64,000 nt of DNA, taken from Bacteroidales bacterium UBA5429. GTDB lineage: Bacteria > Bacteroidota > Bacteroidia > Bacteroidales > WCHB1-69. The stretch lies in NCBI GenBank assembly GCA_002427605.1, contig DIRT01000036.1:418-64417 (forward strand), read 5' to 3'. A program made the translations under genes and the position numbers. Below the pieces are notes generated by a model. It ran no database searches, was not told the DNA's origin, and saw nothing but the letters and a program-made list of their open reading frames with translations. Below, in pieces: positions 1-8,084 of this stretch (the first letter of the stretch is position 1; each line of letters begins with the position of its first letter).

Positions 1-122
1 TAAAATCGGTCGTTTTAATTCGACTGTTTTTAATCGCTTTTAATTAATTTTGTAGTTATTCAAAGTTAATATTTGATTTTATTGCCTTTTTGTATAAAAT
101 AATGGATTTGAATAATTTCGCT

Positions 123-142
123 ACTTTTTGTTTACAAAAAGT
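123..142. repeat. 9-bp perfect inverted repeat upstream of the invertase gene
   Basis: ACTTTTTGT and ACAAAAAGT are perfect reverse complements separated by two bases, ending 36 bp before the invertase start codon. It could be an operator, part of a crossover site, or an AT-rich chance palindrome. The left arm overlaps a sequence resembling the -7 box (TA then TTTTTG, one base too long). The function is inferred only from position. Confidence 0.5.
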
Positions 143-178
143 ATTATTAATTTTTACAAACTTTTAAAACTTAACAAC

Positions 179-772
179 ATGAATTACGGTTACATTCGCG
201 TAAGCACTGACAAGCAAACAGTTGAAAATCAAAGATTTGAAATCAATCGATTTTGTGAAAAACAAGAAATTATTATTGACCGATGGATAGAAGAGACTAT
301 TTCAGGAAACAAAGATGTGGAAAAACGAAAGTTGGGTAAACTTTTAAACAGGCTGAAAAAAGATGATGTGTTGATTTGTGCCGAACTTTCTCGTCTTGGT
401 CGTAATTTACTCATGATTATGTCAATTCTTAATCATTGCATGAAAAATGACATTCAAGTTTGGACCATTAAAGACAACTATCGTCTAGGTAGCGATATCA
501 ATAGCAAGGTTTTGGCATTTGCTTTCGGTTTATCGGCAGAAATTGAACGTAATTTAATTTCTCAACGTACTAAAGAAGCTCTTGCTCGCAAAAAAGCTGA
601 AGGCGTTATTTTAGGACGTCCTAAAGGGCGTAAATCTTCAAAAGTAAAGTTAACAGGCAAAGAAGCAGAAATTCGAAATCTATTGGATAAAAAAGTATCC
701 AAAAGTGCCATCAGTCGAATTTTGGGAGTTCATCGATTAACTGTAACTAAATTTATTGAAGAAAAAATGTGA
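179..772 (+). CDS. Serine recombinase / DNA invertase (Mpi/Pin type)
   Basis: Small serine site-specific recombinase, 197 residues, the usual size for Hin/Pin/Mpi invertases. The N-terminal resolvase domain opens with YIRVSTDKQ, which carries the nucleophilic Ser. ELSRLGRN follows, then the long E helix (AEIERNLISQRTKEAL) and the GRPKG linker. The C-terminus is a helix-turn-helix (KSAISRILGVHRLTVTKF). The reading frame is open to 128, but the ATG at 179 gives the family's normal N-terminus, so the extra 17 residues are rejected. Such enzymes invert DNA between short inverted repeats; in Bacteroides Mpi flips many surface-polysaccharide promoters. No invertible segment directly abuts the gene. 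It stands alone, followed by a repeat-rich gap. The family call is firm; the target is unknown. Confidence 0.93.
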   Translation: MNYGYIRVSTDKQTVENQRFEINRFCEKQEIIIDRWIEETISGNKDVEKRKLGKLLNRLKKDDVLICAELSRLGRNLLMIMSILNHCMKNDIQVWTIKDNYRLGSDINSKVLAFAFGLSAEIERNLISQRTKEALARKKAEGVILGRPKGRKSSKVKLTGKEAEIRNLLDKKVSKSAISRILGVHRLTVTKFIEEKM

Positions 773-922
773 TTCTCTACATTTTATTGGTTCATAATAA
801 GCATTTTTCCCAAAAATTAGAGGAAATTAGAGGAAGTTAGAGGGAAATTTCCCCTATTCAGAAGGCGGATTTCGGATTTCGGAATCAAATTGCAAATTAA
901 TTCTACTTTCTAAATTCTAAAT

Positions 923-1001
923 TACAATCATGTCACCCCTACGGGGTTCGTTCGGCTCATAGGTTCACATTTTGCTACAATCATGTCACCCCTTCGGGGT
1001 T
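923..1001. repeat. Two copies of a 26-bp repeat with ACCCC/GGGGT hairpin
   Basis: Positions 923-948 and 976-1001 are identical except for one base in the loop (ACCCCTACGGGGT versus ACCCCTTCGGGGT). Each has a 5-bp GC stem in an AT-rich region, so each could form a small, stable RNA hairpin. This looks like a REP-type palindromic unit; no function is known to me. Confidence 0.8.
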
Positions 1002-1108
1002 ATTTTGAAGTCGAAAGTTGAAATGTAATTCCCTGATAATTAAACAAGTAATTCTAAATTCTAAATTCTAATTTCTAAATTTAATACTTCCGAAATCCGA
1101 AATCAAAT

Positions 1109-1138
1109 TCCCCTCCTTTGGAGGGGCTAGGGGAGGTC
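1109..1138. repeat. GC-rich palindromic element (CCCCTCC...GGGGAGG), copy 1
   Basis: Starts CCCCTCCTTTGGAGGGG, an almost perfect hairpin, and continues CTAGGGGAGG. It is nearly identical to a second copy at 8549-8576, and a diverged relative lies inside cdsA at 2466-2496. Similar short GC-rich repeats are widespread in Bacteroidota genomes as REP-like elements; that is recall, not something computed here. Confidence 0.75.
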
Positions 1139-1182
1139 TAATTCGTAATTCGTAATTCATTCCGCCTTCTACCTTCTACCTT

Positions 1183-1692
1183 TCACATCACCGTCCTAAA
1201 AAACACAATTAACGTGTGCCAGTTATGAAACACTAGAAATATGACGGATATCAGGATGAAAACCCAGCGTCTGTAAGGTAAATTGAAATAAAATGAGTTG
1301 CCAATTAGTCCGATGCCTGTTAGCCACAGCAAGGGGGTGTATGCCGGTGCCATAAATCCCGAAATAGTGCTGCTCCATCCACTGTCAGGACAATAAATTA
1401 GAACCAACCAGGAGGCAAAGTATACTATTACTCCAACCCCATACAGAATCAATCCCCGTTTTTGTGTTACTGTGTAAATTCTGAGAGGCATCAGCATAGT
1501 AAGCATAAAAACCAGCACCCTTGAAATGTTTTCCCCATATTTTAGCCAGACCGGAATATCTTTCCAAAACAGATCAGGTTGGTAGTGATGAGGTAATTTA
1601 TCGATCAAAAAGACATTCCATAAGATAATAGGAACCATCAAAAGCAAACAATTCAGCAAATATTTTTTGATCGTCTCAGTTTTCATTTTCAT
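1183..1692 (-). CDS. Hypothetical small multi-pass membrane protein
   Basis: A 169-residue protein with about five hydrophobic segments (for example LLLMVPIILWNVFLI near the start, LILYGVGVIVYFASWLVLIY in the middle and WVFILISVIFLVFHNW near the end). I do not recognise the family. The frame is open to 1896, but the upstream part reads through CTTCCGC/CTTTCGA heptamer repeats and overlaps cdsA, giving a Lys/Arg/Gly-rich stretch that is not plausible protein. The start chosen is the first ATG of the double MKMK, preceded by GGGGAAATAA. It lies downstream of cdsA on the same strand, 127 bp away and separated by repeats, so it may or may not be in that operon. The last codons touch the CCTTCTA heptamer array. 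Confidence 0.65.
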   Translation of the reverse strand: MKMKTETIKKYLLNCLLLMVPIILWNVFLIDKLPHHYQPDLFWKDIPVWLKYGENISRVLVFMLTMLMPLRIYTVTQKRGLILYGVGVIVYFASWLVLIYCPDSGWSSTISGFMAPAYTPLLWLTGIGLIGNSFYFNLPYRRWVFILISVIFLVFHNWHTLIVFFRTVM

Positions 1693-1706
1693 TTTATTTC
1701 CCCGCA

Positions 1707-1809
1707 ATTCGTGATTCGTATTTGCCTTTCGACTTTCGACTTTCGCCTTTTTTTCATTCCGCCTTCCGCCCTCCGCCTTCCGCCTTTTTTTCCTTCCGCC
1801 TTCCGCCTT
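1707..1809. repeat. Heptamer tandem-repeat cluster downstream of cdsA
   Basis: Three different 7-bp tandems in a row: ATTCGTG/ATTCGTA (1707-1720), CTTTCGA x3 (1726-1746) and CCGCCTT (four units at 1759-1786, two at 1796-1809). It begins 11 bp after the cdsA stop codon. The units differ in sequence but not in length. Confidence 0.9.
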
Positions 1810-1819
1810 CAGCACAGGT

Positions 1820-2644
1820 TTATAGCGCCAGCCATAAGATCGTCCCAACGGGAAGGGCAAACAAAAACGAATCAAATCGATCCAAAATGCCACCATGACC
1901 CGGTAATATTTTGCCGCTGTCTTTTACATTGACCGCCCGTTTCAGTAGCGATTGTGCCAAATCTCCAAAAGTGCCTGATACAATGATGATTACAGAAAAT
2001 AGAATCCATAAAAGCGGATGCTGAATGGACCCGGTTTGAATATAGGGAATTTTATATAAAAGGGGGGAGAGCAAACTGGTTGTCACCAGGGACAGCAAAA
2101 ACCCTTCCCAACTCTTTTTGGGTGAAACTCTTTCAAATAGTCTCCTCTTTCCAAAAAGCGACCCGAAAACATAAGCCAGCGTATCGCTGCTCCATAAGAT
2201 GATCAGAATAGAGAGCAACAGGACAGCCCCTCCGGGTTGCAATGTCAGAATCGCGCTCCATAAAAACGGTAACACAATCCAGATCATCCCTAAATAGGTA
2301 AGCCCAATGTTTTGATACACAGTCTCTTTCTTGCGATAGAGCTCACAAGTAGGAACCGTCAGAAAGAATAGAATAATCAGCCCAATCAATATCCCTACTT
2401 GAGAGGTGCAGTAATTGAAAATAATATATGCACTGATAAAAAAGAGTGCGGTGAATAAATAAGAAACCCTCCTTTGAGGGGAGTAGGAGAGGGGAGCCAT
2501 CATCCGAAAATTTTCGTAAAGACCGACCAAGGAGATCCCCCAAAATAATATAAATACATAAAAAGAAGGACAAAAAAAGCATCCTAACATGACAAGGATG
2601 AAAAGAATCCCGGTAATAGTACGAGTAACTAATTGCGACTTCAT
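1820..2644 (-). CDS. cdsA: Phosphatidate cytidylyltransferase
   Basis: Makes CDP-diacylglycerol from phosphatidate and CTP in the inner membrane, the branch point of phospholipid synthesis. It has 274 residues and about eight TM segments. The C-terminal CDP-diglyceride synthetase signature is intact (SLLKRAVNVKDSGKILPGHG, then a G-I-x-D-R-F-D match). Its start overlaps the stop of the LUD-domain gene by 4 bp (ATGA), so translation is probably coupled. The loop near residues 51-61 (APLSYSPQRRV) is encoded by DNA resembling the CCCCTCC/GGGGAGG intergenic repeat. Heptamer repeats start just after the stop. Confidence 0.95.
   Translation of the reverse strand: MKSQLVTRTITGILFILVMLGCFFCPSFYVFILFWGISLVGLYENFRMMAPLSYSPQRRVSYLFTALFFISAYIIFNYCTSQVGILIGLIILFFLTVPTCELYRKKETVYQNIGLTYLGMIWIVLPFLWSAILTLQPGGAVLLLSILIILWSSDTLAYVFGSLFGKRRLFERVSPKKSWEGFLLSLVTTSLLSPLLYKIPYIQTGSIQHPLLWILFSVIIIVSGTFGDLAQSLLKRAVNVKDSGKILPGHGGILDRFDSFLFALPVGTILWLAL
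2466..2496. repeat. Diverged GC-rich palindromic element inside cdsA
   Basis: Reads CCCTCCTTTGAGGGG then AGTAGGAGAGGGG on the plus strand, closely resembling the intergenic copies at 1109 and 8549 but with small indels. It lies within the cdsA reading frame and encodes a short cytoplasmic or periplasmic loop. Either the element inserted in frame, or this is convergence in a Pro/Ser/Arg loop. Confidence 0.5.
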
Positions 2645-3279
2645 TGTGCGATGAAAAAGAGGATTAACTGCGGATCCCGGGGTGAATATTGCTCCCCTTC
2701 TTTCAAATGATGAGGTCTGATAATTTCCGAAAAAGCATAATCTTTTTTCTCATACTCAGTCTCCAACTGTGCATTTAAAACTTCAAGACTCTCAATGATT
2801 CCATCTGCCATTCCAATCACAATCAGATCCTTAGCTAAATTTAGAACCGATGGATAAAGCAGGTATCTGTTGGAAAAATAGAGCGCTCCCCAACGGGCAA
2901 TCAAATAGTCAGTATAAATGAGAGCAACATCGGCAGGTTCTTTGGGTTCAATAAATTCCAGAAAGGGAATGTTTTCCCGCTGTAAAACAGCACTGAGGGA
3001 AGGATTGGAACTATAGATGCGCTCATATCTCTTTCCTTTCAATAACTGCGTCAAACGTGAAGCAAAATCATTTTTCACACAAGGAATAAAAATTCCGCCG
3101 GATTCACGAAATTTTTGGACAAAATCGATGGTGAGATCTTCAGAAGGCAGAAACGCAGGAGTGGTCGTATTGACATTCAATAACGGGGTGTTTCTTTTTT
3201 CTGATAAAGCGTGCCGAATATTACGCTTAATATTCTCCGCCGGTATGACCGCTTGATTTCCCAATCTTTTGTTTGACAT
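2641..3279 (-). CDS. LUD-domain protein (LutC-like)
   Basis: A 212-residue protein of the LUD (lactate utilisation domain, formerly DUF162) superfamily. A single such gene between ftsH and cdsA is common in Bacteroidota. The middle contains the family-like segments ALIYTDYLIARWGALYFSNR and DLIVIGMADGI. The lutA and lutB partner genes are absent, so a role in lactate oxidation cannot be inferred, and its activity in this context is unknown to me. The start ATG sits 12 bp after the ftsH stop; the stop overlaps the cdsA start. Confidence 0.8.
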   Translation of the reverse strand: MSNKRLGNQAVIPAENIKRNIRHALSEKRNTPLLNVNTTTPAFLPSEDLTIDFVQKFRESGGIFIPCVKNDFASRLTQLLKGKRYERIYSSNPSLSAVLQRENIPFLEFIEPKEPADVALIYTDYLIARWGALYFSNRYLLYPSVLNLAKDLIVIGMADGIIESLEVLNAQLETEYEKKDYAFSEIIRPHHLKEGEQYSPRDPQLILFFIAQ

Positions 3280-3291
3280 AGCTATAATGAT

Positions 3292-5289
3292 TTATTTCTG
3301 CTCCGGATCTTCTACAGGATCAGATCCAAAAGAACGTTTTCCGAAAATCTCCTCTAAATCTTCAGCAAATAACACCTCTTTATCTAAAAGACGAGTTGCT
3401 AATATGATGACTTTATCTTTATTGTCAATTAAAATCTGTTTCGCTTTGTTATAGGCCGTATCAATGATTTTCTTCACCTCTTCGTCAATCTCCTGAGCGG
3501 TTTTTTCACTGTAAGGCTTGGTGAATGAGTATTCAGACTGACCGGTAGAATCATAGTAGCTGATATTTCCTATTCGGGGATTTAATCCGTAGTACATCAC
3601 CATGGCGTAGGCTTGTTTGGTGACACGCTCCAGGTCATTTAATGCTCCGGTGGAGACTTTTCCAAAAAAGATCTCTTCAGCGGCACGACCTCCCAGGGTC
3701 GCAGCCATCTGATCCATCAACTCTTCAGTTGTGGTGATATGACGCTCTTCAGGTAAATACCACGCAGATCCTAGCGATTTCCCACGCGGAACAATGGTTA
3801 CCTTAACCAATGGTGAAGCATGTTCAAGCATCCAACTTACAGCGGCGTGACCTGATTCGTGATACGAGATGGTTTTTTTCTCTTCAGGCGAAATAATATG
3901 ACCACGACGCTCTAATCCGCCTACAATTCTGTCAATAGCTGCCAGAAAATCCTCTTTTTCAATCTGTTTTTTGTTATTCCGTGCGGAAATTAAAGCAGCT
4001 TCATTACAAAGATTAGCAATGTCAGCACCGGAAAAACCGGGTGTTTGTCGGGCGAAGAATTCAAGGTCAACATCCGGTCCCAACTTGAGATCCCGAACGT
4101 GAACCTGGAAAATTTCATATCTTTCATTCTGGTTGGGCAGTTCAATATGGATCTGTCTGTCAAATCTACCTGCTCTCAACAAAGCTCGGTCTAAAATATC
4201 AGCGCGGTTGGTCGCCGCCAAAATAATAATTCCTTCGTTGGTAGAGAATCCATCCATTTCTGTAAGTAGCTGATTGAGTGTATTTTCACGTTCATCATTG
4301 CTACCTGACATGATGTTTCTTCCCCGCGCCCTTCCAATCGCATCAATCTCATCGATGAAAATGATACAGGGCGCTTTCTCCTTTGCCGTTTTAAACAGGT
4401 CACGCACCCGGGAGGCTCCCACACCTACAAACATTTCGACAAAATCGGAACCGGATAAGGAAAAGAAAGGAACTTGAGCTTCTCCGGCTACTGCTTTGGC
4501 TAATAGGGTTTTACCTGTTCCCGGAGGCCCTACCAAAAGAGCTCCTTTAGGAATTTTTCCTCCTAAAACAGTGTATTTTTTTGGATTCTTTAAAAAGTCG
4601 ACAATCTCTTCCACTTCATATTTCGCTCCCTCTAGCCCGGCAACATCTTTGAAAGTAAATGTTTGTTGCGTCTTGCCGTCAAAAAGTTGCGCTTTGGATT
4701 TGCCAATATTGAAAATTCCACCACCACCGGCAGCACTGTTACGCATGTTGCGTATGGAGATAATAAAAAAGATCAGGATTCCAAACATGAGAAGCATCCA
4801 GATCGTTTCCATACCCCAACTCTTACTGGTATCCTCACTGTAAGAAATGTCATACGAGTCTTCAACCGCTTTACGATTAAGAGTAGAGTCACTGAGCATC
4901 TCATGCTCTATAGCACGCTCCTTAATTCTGGCTAAATCATCGTTAAATACTTTTAAATCAGATACTTCTATGTAATATTGAAAGCTATCTCTTCTACCTT
5001 TACCGCGGAATTTTTCATAAGTGGAGTCACTCTCAATAACAGCATCTTTGATCCTGATATTGATGCGATCATCTTTTCTGATATAAGTCAGGGATTTGAT
5101 CTCTTTGTTGCGAACTAATTCCTGGAATTGATTGCTTTCAATTCTTTTTGGCTTTCCGCTTGAGGATCCAAAATACCCCAATCCAAGCAGAATTACAAAT
5201 ATAGCAAGGTAAATCCAGGTCAGATTCTTAAAAAACTTCTGGAGACGAGTTCTATTATCTTTTTTTTGATTAGGATTTGGCTTTTTCAT
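3292..5289 (-). CDS. ftsH: ATP-dependent zinc metalloprotease FtsH
   Basis: Membrane-anchored AAA+ protease that degrades misfolded membrane proteins and regulators. It has 665 residues. TM1 is around residues 24-41 and TM2 around 163-179, with a periplasmic domain of about 120 residues between them. Walker A is GPPGTGKT (254-261), Walker B IIFIDEID (309-316), and the second region of homology ends RAGRFDR (372-378). The zinc site HESGH is at 477-481. It is second in the operon, 10 bp after rsfS and followed by the LUD gene. The C-terminal tail after the protease domain is short and acidic. Nothing is missing. Confidence 0.98.
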   Translation of the reverse strand: MKKPNPNQKKDNRTRLQKFFKNLTWIYLAIFVILLGLGYFGSSSGKPKRIESNQFQELVRNKEIKSLTYIRKDDRINIRIKDAVIESDSTYEKFRGKGRRDSFQYYIEVSDLKVFNDDLARIKERAIEHEMLSDSTLNRKAVEDSYDISYSEDTSKSWGMETIWMLLMFGILIFFIISIRNMRNSAAGGGGIFNIGKSKAQLFDGKTQQTFTFKDVAGLEGAKYEVEEIVDFLKNPKKYTVLGGKIPKGALLVGPPGTGKTLLAKAVAGEAQVPFFSLSGSDFVEMFVGVGASRVRDLFKTAKEKAPCIIFIDEIDAIGRARGRNIMSGSNDERENTLNQLLTEMDGFSTNEGIIILAATNRADILDRALLRAGRFDRQIHIELPNQNERYEIFQVHVRDLKLGPDVDLEFFARQTPGFSGADIANLCNEAALISARNNKKQIEKEDFLAAIDRIVGGLERRGHIISPEEKKTISYHESGHAAVSWMLEHASPLVKVTIVPRGKSLGSAWYLPEERHITTTEELMDQMAATLGGRAAEEIFFGKVSTGALNDLERVTKQAYAMVMYYGLNPRIGNISYYDSTGQSEYSFTKPYSEKTAQEIDEEVKKIIDTAYNKAKQILIDNKDKVIILATRLLDKEVLFAEDLEEIFGKRSFGSDPVEDPEQK

Positions 5290-5299
5290 TAGTTAAATT

Positions 5300-5680
5300 T
5301 TAAAATTCTTGTATTGGAGCATCACTCCATAGTTTTTCGATCTCATAAAAAGCTCGTGTCTCTTCTTGGAAAATATGAACGATAATATTAAAATAGTCAA
5401 TCAAAATCCACTCTCCGTTCGATTTACCCTCAACATATGAAGGGTGAATATGCGTCACTTTTCTGACATTTCTTTGAACAAAATCACTCAATGTATCAAC
5501 ATGAGTTTTGGATGAACCACTACAAATAATAAAACTATCAAAAAAAACATGATTGATCTTTTTTAAATCAATCTTACAAATTTTAATCCCGTTTTTCTCT
5601 ATAAGTGATTGAATTATAACATCTTCTAAATTTCCACCTGATTGTGGATTGGGGTTAACAGCGATCTCTTTTTTGGTCAT
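5300..5680 (-). CDS. rsfS: Ribosomal silencing factor RsfS
   Basis: Binds ribosomal protein L14 on the 50S subunit and blocks subunit joining during starvation (Iojap/DUF143 family). It has 126 residues, the normal size. It shows the family's FFDSFIICSG segment followed by HVDTLSDFV, and the C-terminal GEWILIDYFNIIVHIF. It is first in the minus-strand operon rsfS-ftsH-LUD-cdsA, and diverges from the protease gene at 5767. The promoter probably lies in the 86-bp divergent gap; TAATTTCG at 5703-5710 on the minus strand is a weak match to the -7 box. Confidence 0.95.
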   Translation of the reverse strand: MTKKEIAVNPNPQSGGNLEDVIIQSLIEKNGIKICKIDLKKINHVFFDSFIICSGSSKTHVDTLSDFVQRNVRKVTHIHPSYVEGKSNGEWILIDYFNIIVHIFQEETRAFYEIEKLWSDAPIQEF

Positions 5681-5735
5681 TTGATTTTTTAAAATTACAT
5701 GGCGAAATTACAAAAAAAAACTGATATTTTATTAG

Positions 5736-5743
5736 TATCTTTG
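5736..5743 (+). promoter_or_regulatory. Bacteroidota -7 promoter box for the secreted protease
   Basis: TATCTTTG is an exact match to TAnnTTTG, 23 bp before the ATG. No clear -33 TTTG element is visible at the expected spacing. Confidence 0.7.
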
Positions 5744-5766
5744 CATCTTTAAAAATAATTAAAACG

Positions 5767-7404
5767 ATGAAAAAAATATTAGTACTGGCAGGAGTGATTT
5801 TCGGATTCTTAAACCTTTCATGGGGACAGCTCAGTTTTCCGGGAACACCTGCGTCTTTCCAAAAAGAACAATTATCGTGGTATGTTCCTACTGTTGATCT
5901 TCCGGCTTTGGATATTGAAAAGTTATGGAATGAAGATCTTGCAGCTAAAGACAAAGGAACACCACTTAGAATTGGTGTAAATCACCAGGTAACCTTAAAT
6001 ATGTATAACTCCGGAAAATGGGATCATTTACCTAATGGAGAACGAATATGGAGAATGGGAGTGAGATCGGAAGGCGCTTTGGCACTGCACTTTAATTTTA
6101 GTCAATTTGAGATCCCTAAAGGAGCTGAAGTGTACATTTATTCCCCTGACCATCAGTATGTTGCAGGAATGTATGACAGAAGATCTACATTGGAAGATGG
6201 AGCGTTTTATGCTCAAGATATTCCGGGCGACGAAATGATCATCGAATATTATCAACCCGCCTCTGTGGAAGGAACACCTCAAATTGAAATTTCCTCAGTA
6301 GGACATACCTATAAAGATGGATCTAATTACAAAGGGTTTCACGGAACTGCGGTGGGTGACTGTCATATCAATACCGCTTGCCCTGAAGTAGAACCATGGA
6401 GAGATCAGGTAAATTCAGTAGTGTTGATCAAAATTACAGTGGGAAATGATATCTACATGTGCTCGGGAGCTATGATCAATAACACCAGACAAGATAATAC
6501 ACCTTATGTGTTTACAGCTGAACACTGTTATGAACCCGGCGCCGCATGGAGATTCTATTTTGGATATGAAACCACGACCTGCGAATCTATCGGTGGTTCA
6601 TACAATAAAGTGGCAATCGGTGGTGAAGTGGTCGCTAAAGAATCAGCATCTGACTTTATGCTGCTTAAAATTACAGGAAATATCAATGAAAACTACAAAC
6701 CTAATATTTTCCTTGCAGGTTGGAATAGAAATACGGGAACCCCTTCCGTAGGTGCAGCAATCCATCACCCCGGCGGTGACTATAAAAAATATAGTAAACC
6801 CAGATTGGTTTCTCCGGGAACTGGATACTATGCAAAATATTGGAGAGTGAACTGGTTGTTGGGTGACGAGAATAAAGGAACTACTGAACAAGGCTCTTCA
6901 GGATCACCTCTCTTTGATGCCAATGGATATATCGTGGGCTCTTTATGCTGCGGAACTTCAAGCTGTGAATATATCGATCAGTATAATGTGGGACCAAGCG
7001 GTGCTGACCATTATGGAAGATTTTCTTACTCATGGACAAATAATAATACAACGATATCAACAAGAAAATTACAACCTTGGCTGGATCCTGATGATCTTGG
7101 TAATATCCTTTTGGCGGGAAGATACTGGAACCATACCGTGGGAGTGGAACAATATAAAGAGATTCAAACATTTAAAGTGCTTCCTAATCCTTCCGAAGGT
7201 TCAGTTACTTTTAAAGATTTGGAATTGAAAACTACTGCAACCTGCTCAGTTTACGATCCAATGGGTAGATTGCTCATTTCCATTACATTACATCCTGATG
7301 ACCTCTTCCAGTTTGACTGGTCACATTTGAGTAATGGACTTTATTTGGTTGAAATTCAATCTCAACAGCAACATTACAGAGCTAAAATGTTGATTGCCAA
7401 GTAG
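5767..7404 (+). CDS. T9SS-exported trypsin-like serine protease (lysyl endopeptidase-like)
   Basis: Secreted PA-clan serine protease of 545 residues. The signal peptide is residues 1-20 (cleavage SWG|Q). A propeptide-like domain reaches about residue 190. The catalytic domain runs from about 200 to 450 with His in FTAEHCYE (H253), Asp in ASDFMLLK (D296) and Ser in GSSGSPLF (S378); eight or more Cys are present. The C-terminal 75 residues (from VLPNPSEG, about 471) form a type A T9SS sorting domain ending KMLIAK. The pattern resembles Achromobacter lysyl endopeptidase and Porphyromonas Lys-gingipain-like cargo in logic, but substrate specificity cannot be read from the sequence. It is expected to be secreted or anchored on the cell surface. 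The WbqC-like gene follows within 36 bp. Confidence 0.92.
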   Translation: MKKILVLAGVIFGFLNLSWGQLSFPGTPASFQKEQLSWYVPTVDLPALDIEKLWNEDLAAKDKGTPLRIGVNHQVTLNMYNSGKWDHLPNGERIWRMGVRSEGALALHFNFSQFEIPKGAEVYIYSPDHQYVAGMYDRRSTLEDGAFYAQDIPGDEMIIEYYQPASVEGTPQIEISSVGHTYKDGSNYKGFHGTAVGDCHINTACPEVEPWRDQVNSVVLIKITVGNDIYMCSGAMINNTRQDNTPYVFTAEHCYEPGAAWRFYFGYETTTCESIGGSYNKVAIGGEVVAKESASDFMLLKITGNINENYKPNIFLAGWNRNTGTPSVGAAIHHPGGDYKKYSKPRLVSPGTGYYAKYWRVNWLLGDENKGTTEQGSSGSPLFDANGYIVGSLCCGTSSCEYIDQYNVGPSGADHYGRFSYSWTNNNTTISTRKLQPWLDPDDLGNILLAGRYWNHTVGVEQYKEIQTFKVLPNPSEGSVTFKDLELKTTATCSVYDPMGRLLISITLHPDDLFQFDWSHLSNGLYLVEIQSQQQHYRAKMLIAK

Positions 7405-7440
7405 GTGGATACAACTGATAGGAATCCTACTCCGGTTGCT

Positions 7441-8067
7441 ATGCAACGTGTAATATTGACTCCCATAGCATATATGCCCCCCATTGAGTTTTTTGTCAAC
7501 TTGAAGGGGGCATCGGCTGTTTGGATTGAACAGCATGAAAATTATCAAAAACAAACTTTTAGAAACCGGGCACAAATATACGCTTCCAATGGGGTACAAA
7601 ATCTGATTATTCCGGTCCAAAGGGCAATCCATACCAAAATTAAGGATACGCTGATAGATTATCGTACTCCCTGGCAACGCAATCACTGGAGGTCCATCAC
7701 TGCGGCGTACAATAATAGTCCCTATTTCCTCTATTATAAGGACGCGATAGAGCCCTTTTTTACAGAACAGTGGGAATCCCTCTTTCAGTTCAACTTCCAA
7801 TTGCTGCAAGTTTTTCTCAAAATATTGAATATCGAGACACCGCTCTATTTGACCGAAAACTATGATCCGCATCCGGTTGACAAGGTAGATTTAAGAGAAA
7901 ATTGGCATCTCAATTCTAAAAAAGATACCCAAACCACCTTTCAAAATACTCCTTATAATCAGGTTTTTATGGATAAATCAGGGTTCATTCTTAATCTCTC
8001 CATCCTCGATCTCATCTGCTGCGAAGGACCCTATGCCCCGCACTTCCTCTGTGAAGGTAGAAGGTAG
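7441..8067 (+). CDS. WbqC-family protein
   Basis: A 208-residue protein of the WbqC-like family, often found near O-antigen or cell-surface glycan genes; its exact reaction is unsettled. Family-like features are the N-terminus LTPIAYMPPIEFFVNL, VWIEQHENYQKQTFRNRA, and WQRNHWRSITAAYNNSPYF. The frame is open from a GTG at 7405, right after the protease stop, but the ATG at 7441 gives the family's usual start. The final residues EGRR and the stop codon lie inside a GAAGGTA heptamer array, so the original 3' end may have been replaced or extended by repeats. Confidence 0.85.
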   Translation: MQRVILTPIAYMPPIEFFVNLKGASAVWIEQHENYQKQTFRNRAQIYASNGVQNLIIPVQRAIHTKIKDTLIDYRTPWQRNHWRSITAAYNNSPYFLYYKDAIEPFFTEQWESLFQFNFQLLQVFLKILNIETPLYLTENYDPHPVDKVDLRENWHLNSKKDTQTTFQNTPYNQVFMDKSGFILNLSILDLICCEGPYAPHFLCEGRR

Positions 8068-8084
8068 AAGGCAGAAGGCAGAAG
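8053..8084. repeat. GAAGGTA/GAAGGCA heptamer array overlapping a gene end
   Basis: Four and a half units of 7 bp: GAAGGTA, GAAGGTA, GAAGGCA, GAAGGCA, GAAG. The first two units encode the last residues and the stop (8065-8067) of the WbqC-like gene. Confidence 0.92.

Larger units (their letters stand above)
773..1182. repeat. Gene-free repeat cluster between invertase and membrane protein gene
   Basis: No credible gene. It holds three tandem copies of a 10-mer AAATTAGAGG (814-843, last copy AAGTTAGAGG) running into the palindrome GGGAAATTTCCC (842-853). Heptamer tandems follow: CGGATTT (866-883), TTCTAAA (908-921), TTCTAAA/TTCTAAT x4 (1052-1079), CCGAAAT x2 (1090-1103), ATTCGTA x2 (1141-1154) and CCTTCTA x3 (1165-1185). 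There are also two copies of a 26-bp unit (923-948, 976-1001) and one copy of a CCCCTCC/GGGGAGG element (1109-1138). Confidence 0.85.

Noticed and set aside
1..43. Possible 3' end of a gene entering from the left
   Set aside because: Two frames are open for about 13-14 codons only; too short to tell from chance.
1693..1896. N-terminal extension of the small membrane protein
   Set aside because: It reads through CTTCCGC/CTTTCGA heptamers and the cdsA 3' end, giving Lys/Arg/Gly-rich sequence; the ATG at 1692 is preferred.
1711..1932. Open frame on the plus strand
   Set aside because: It is translated heptamer repeat plus antisense cdsA, with no support as a gene.
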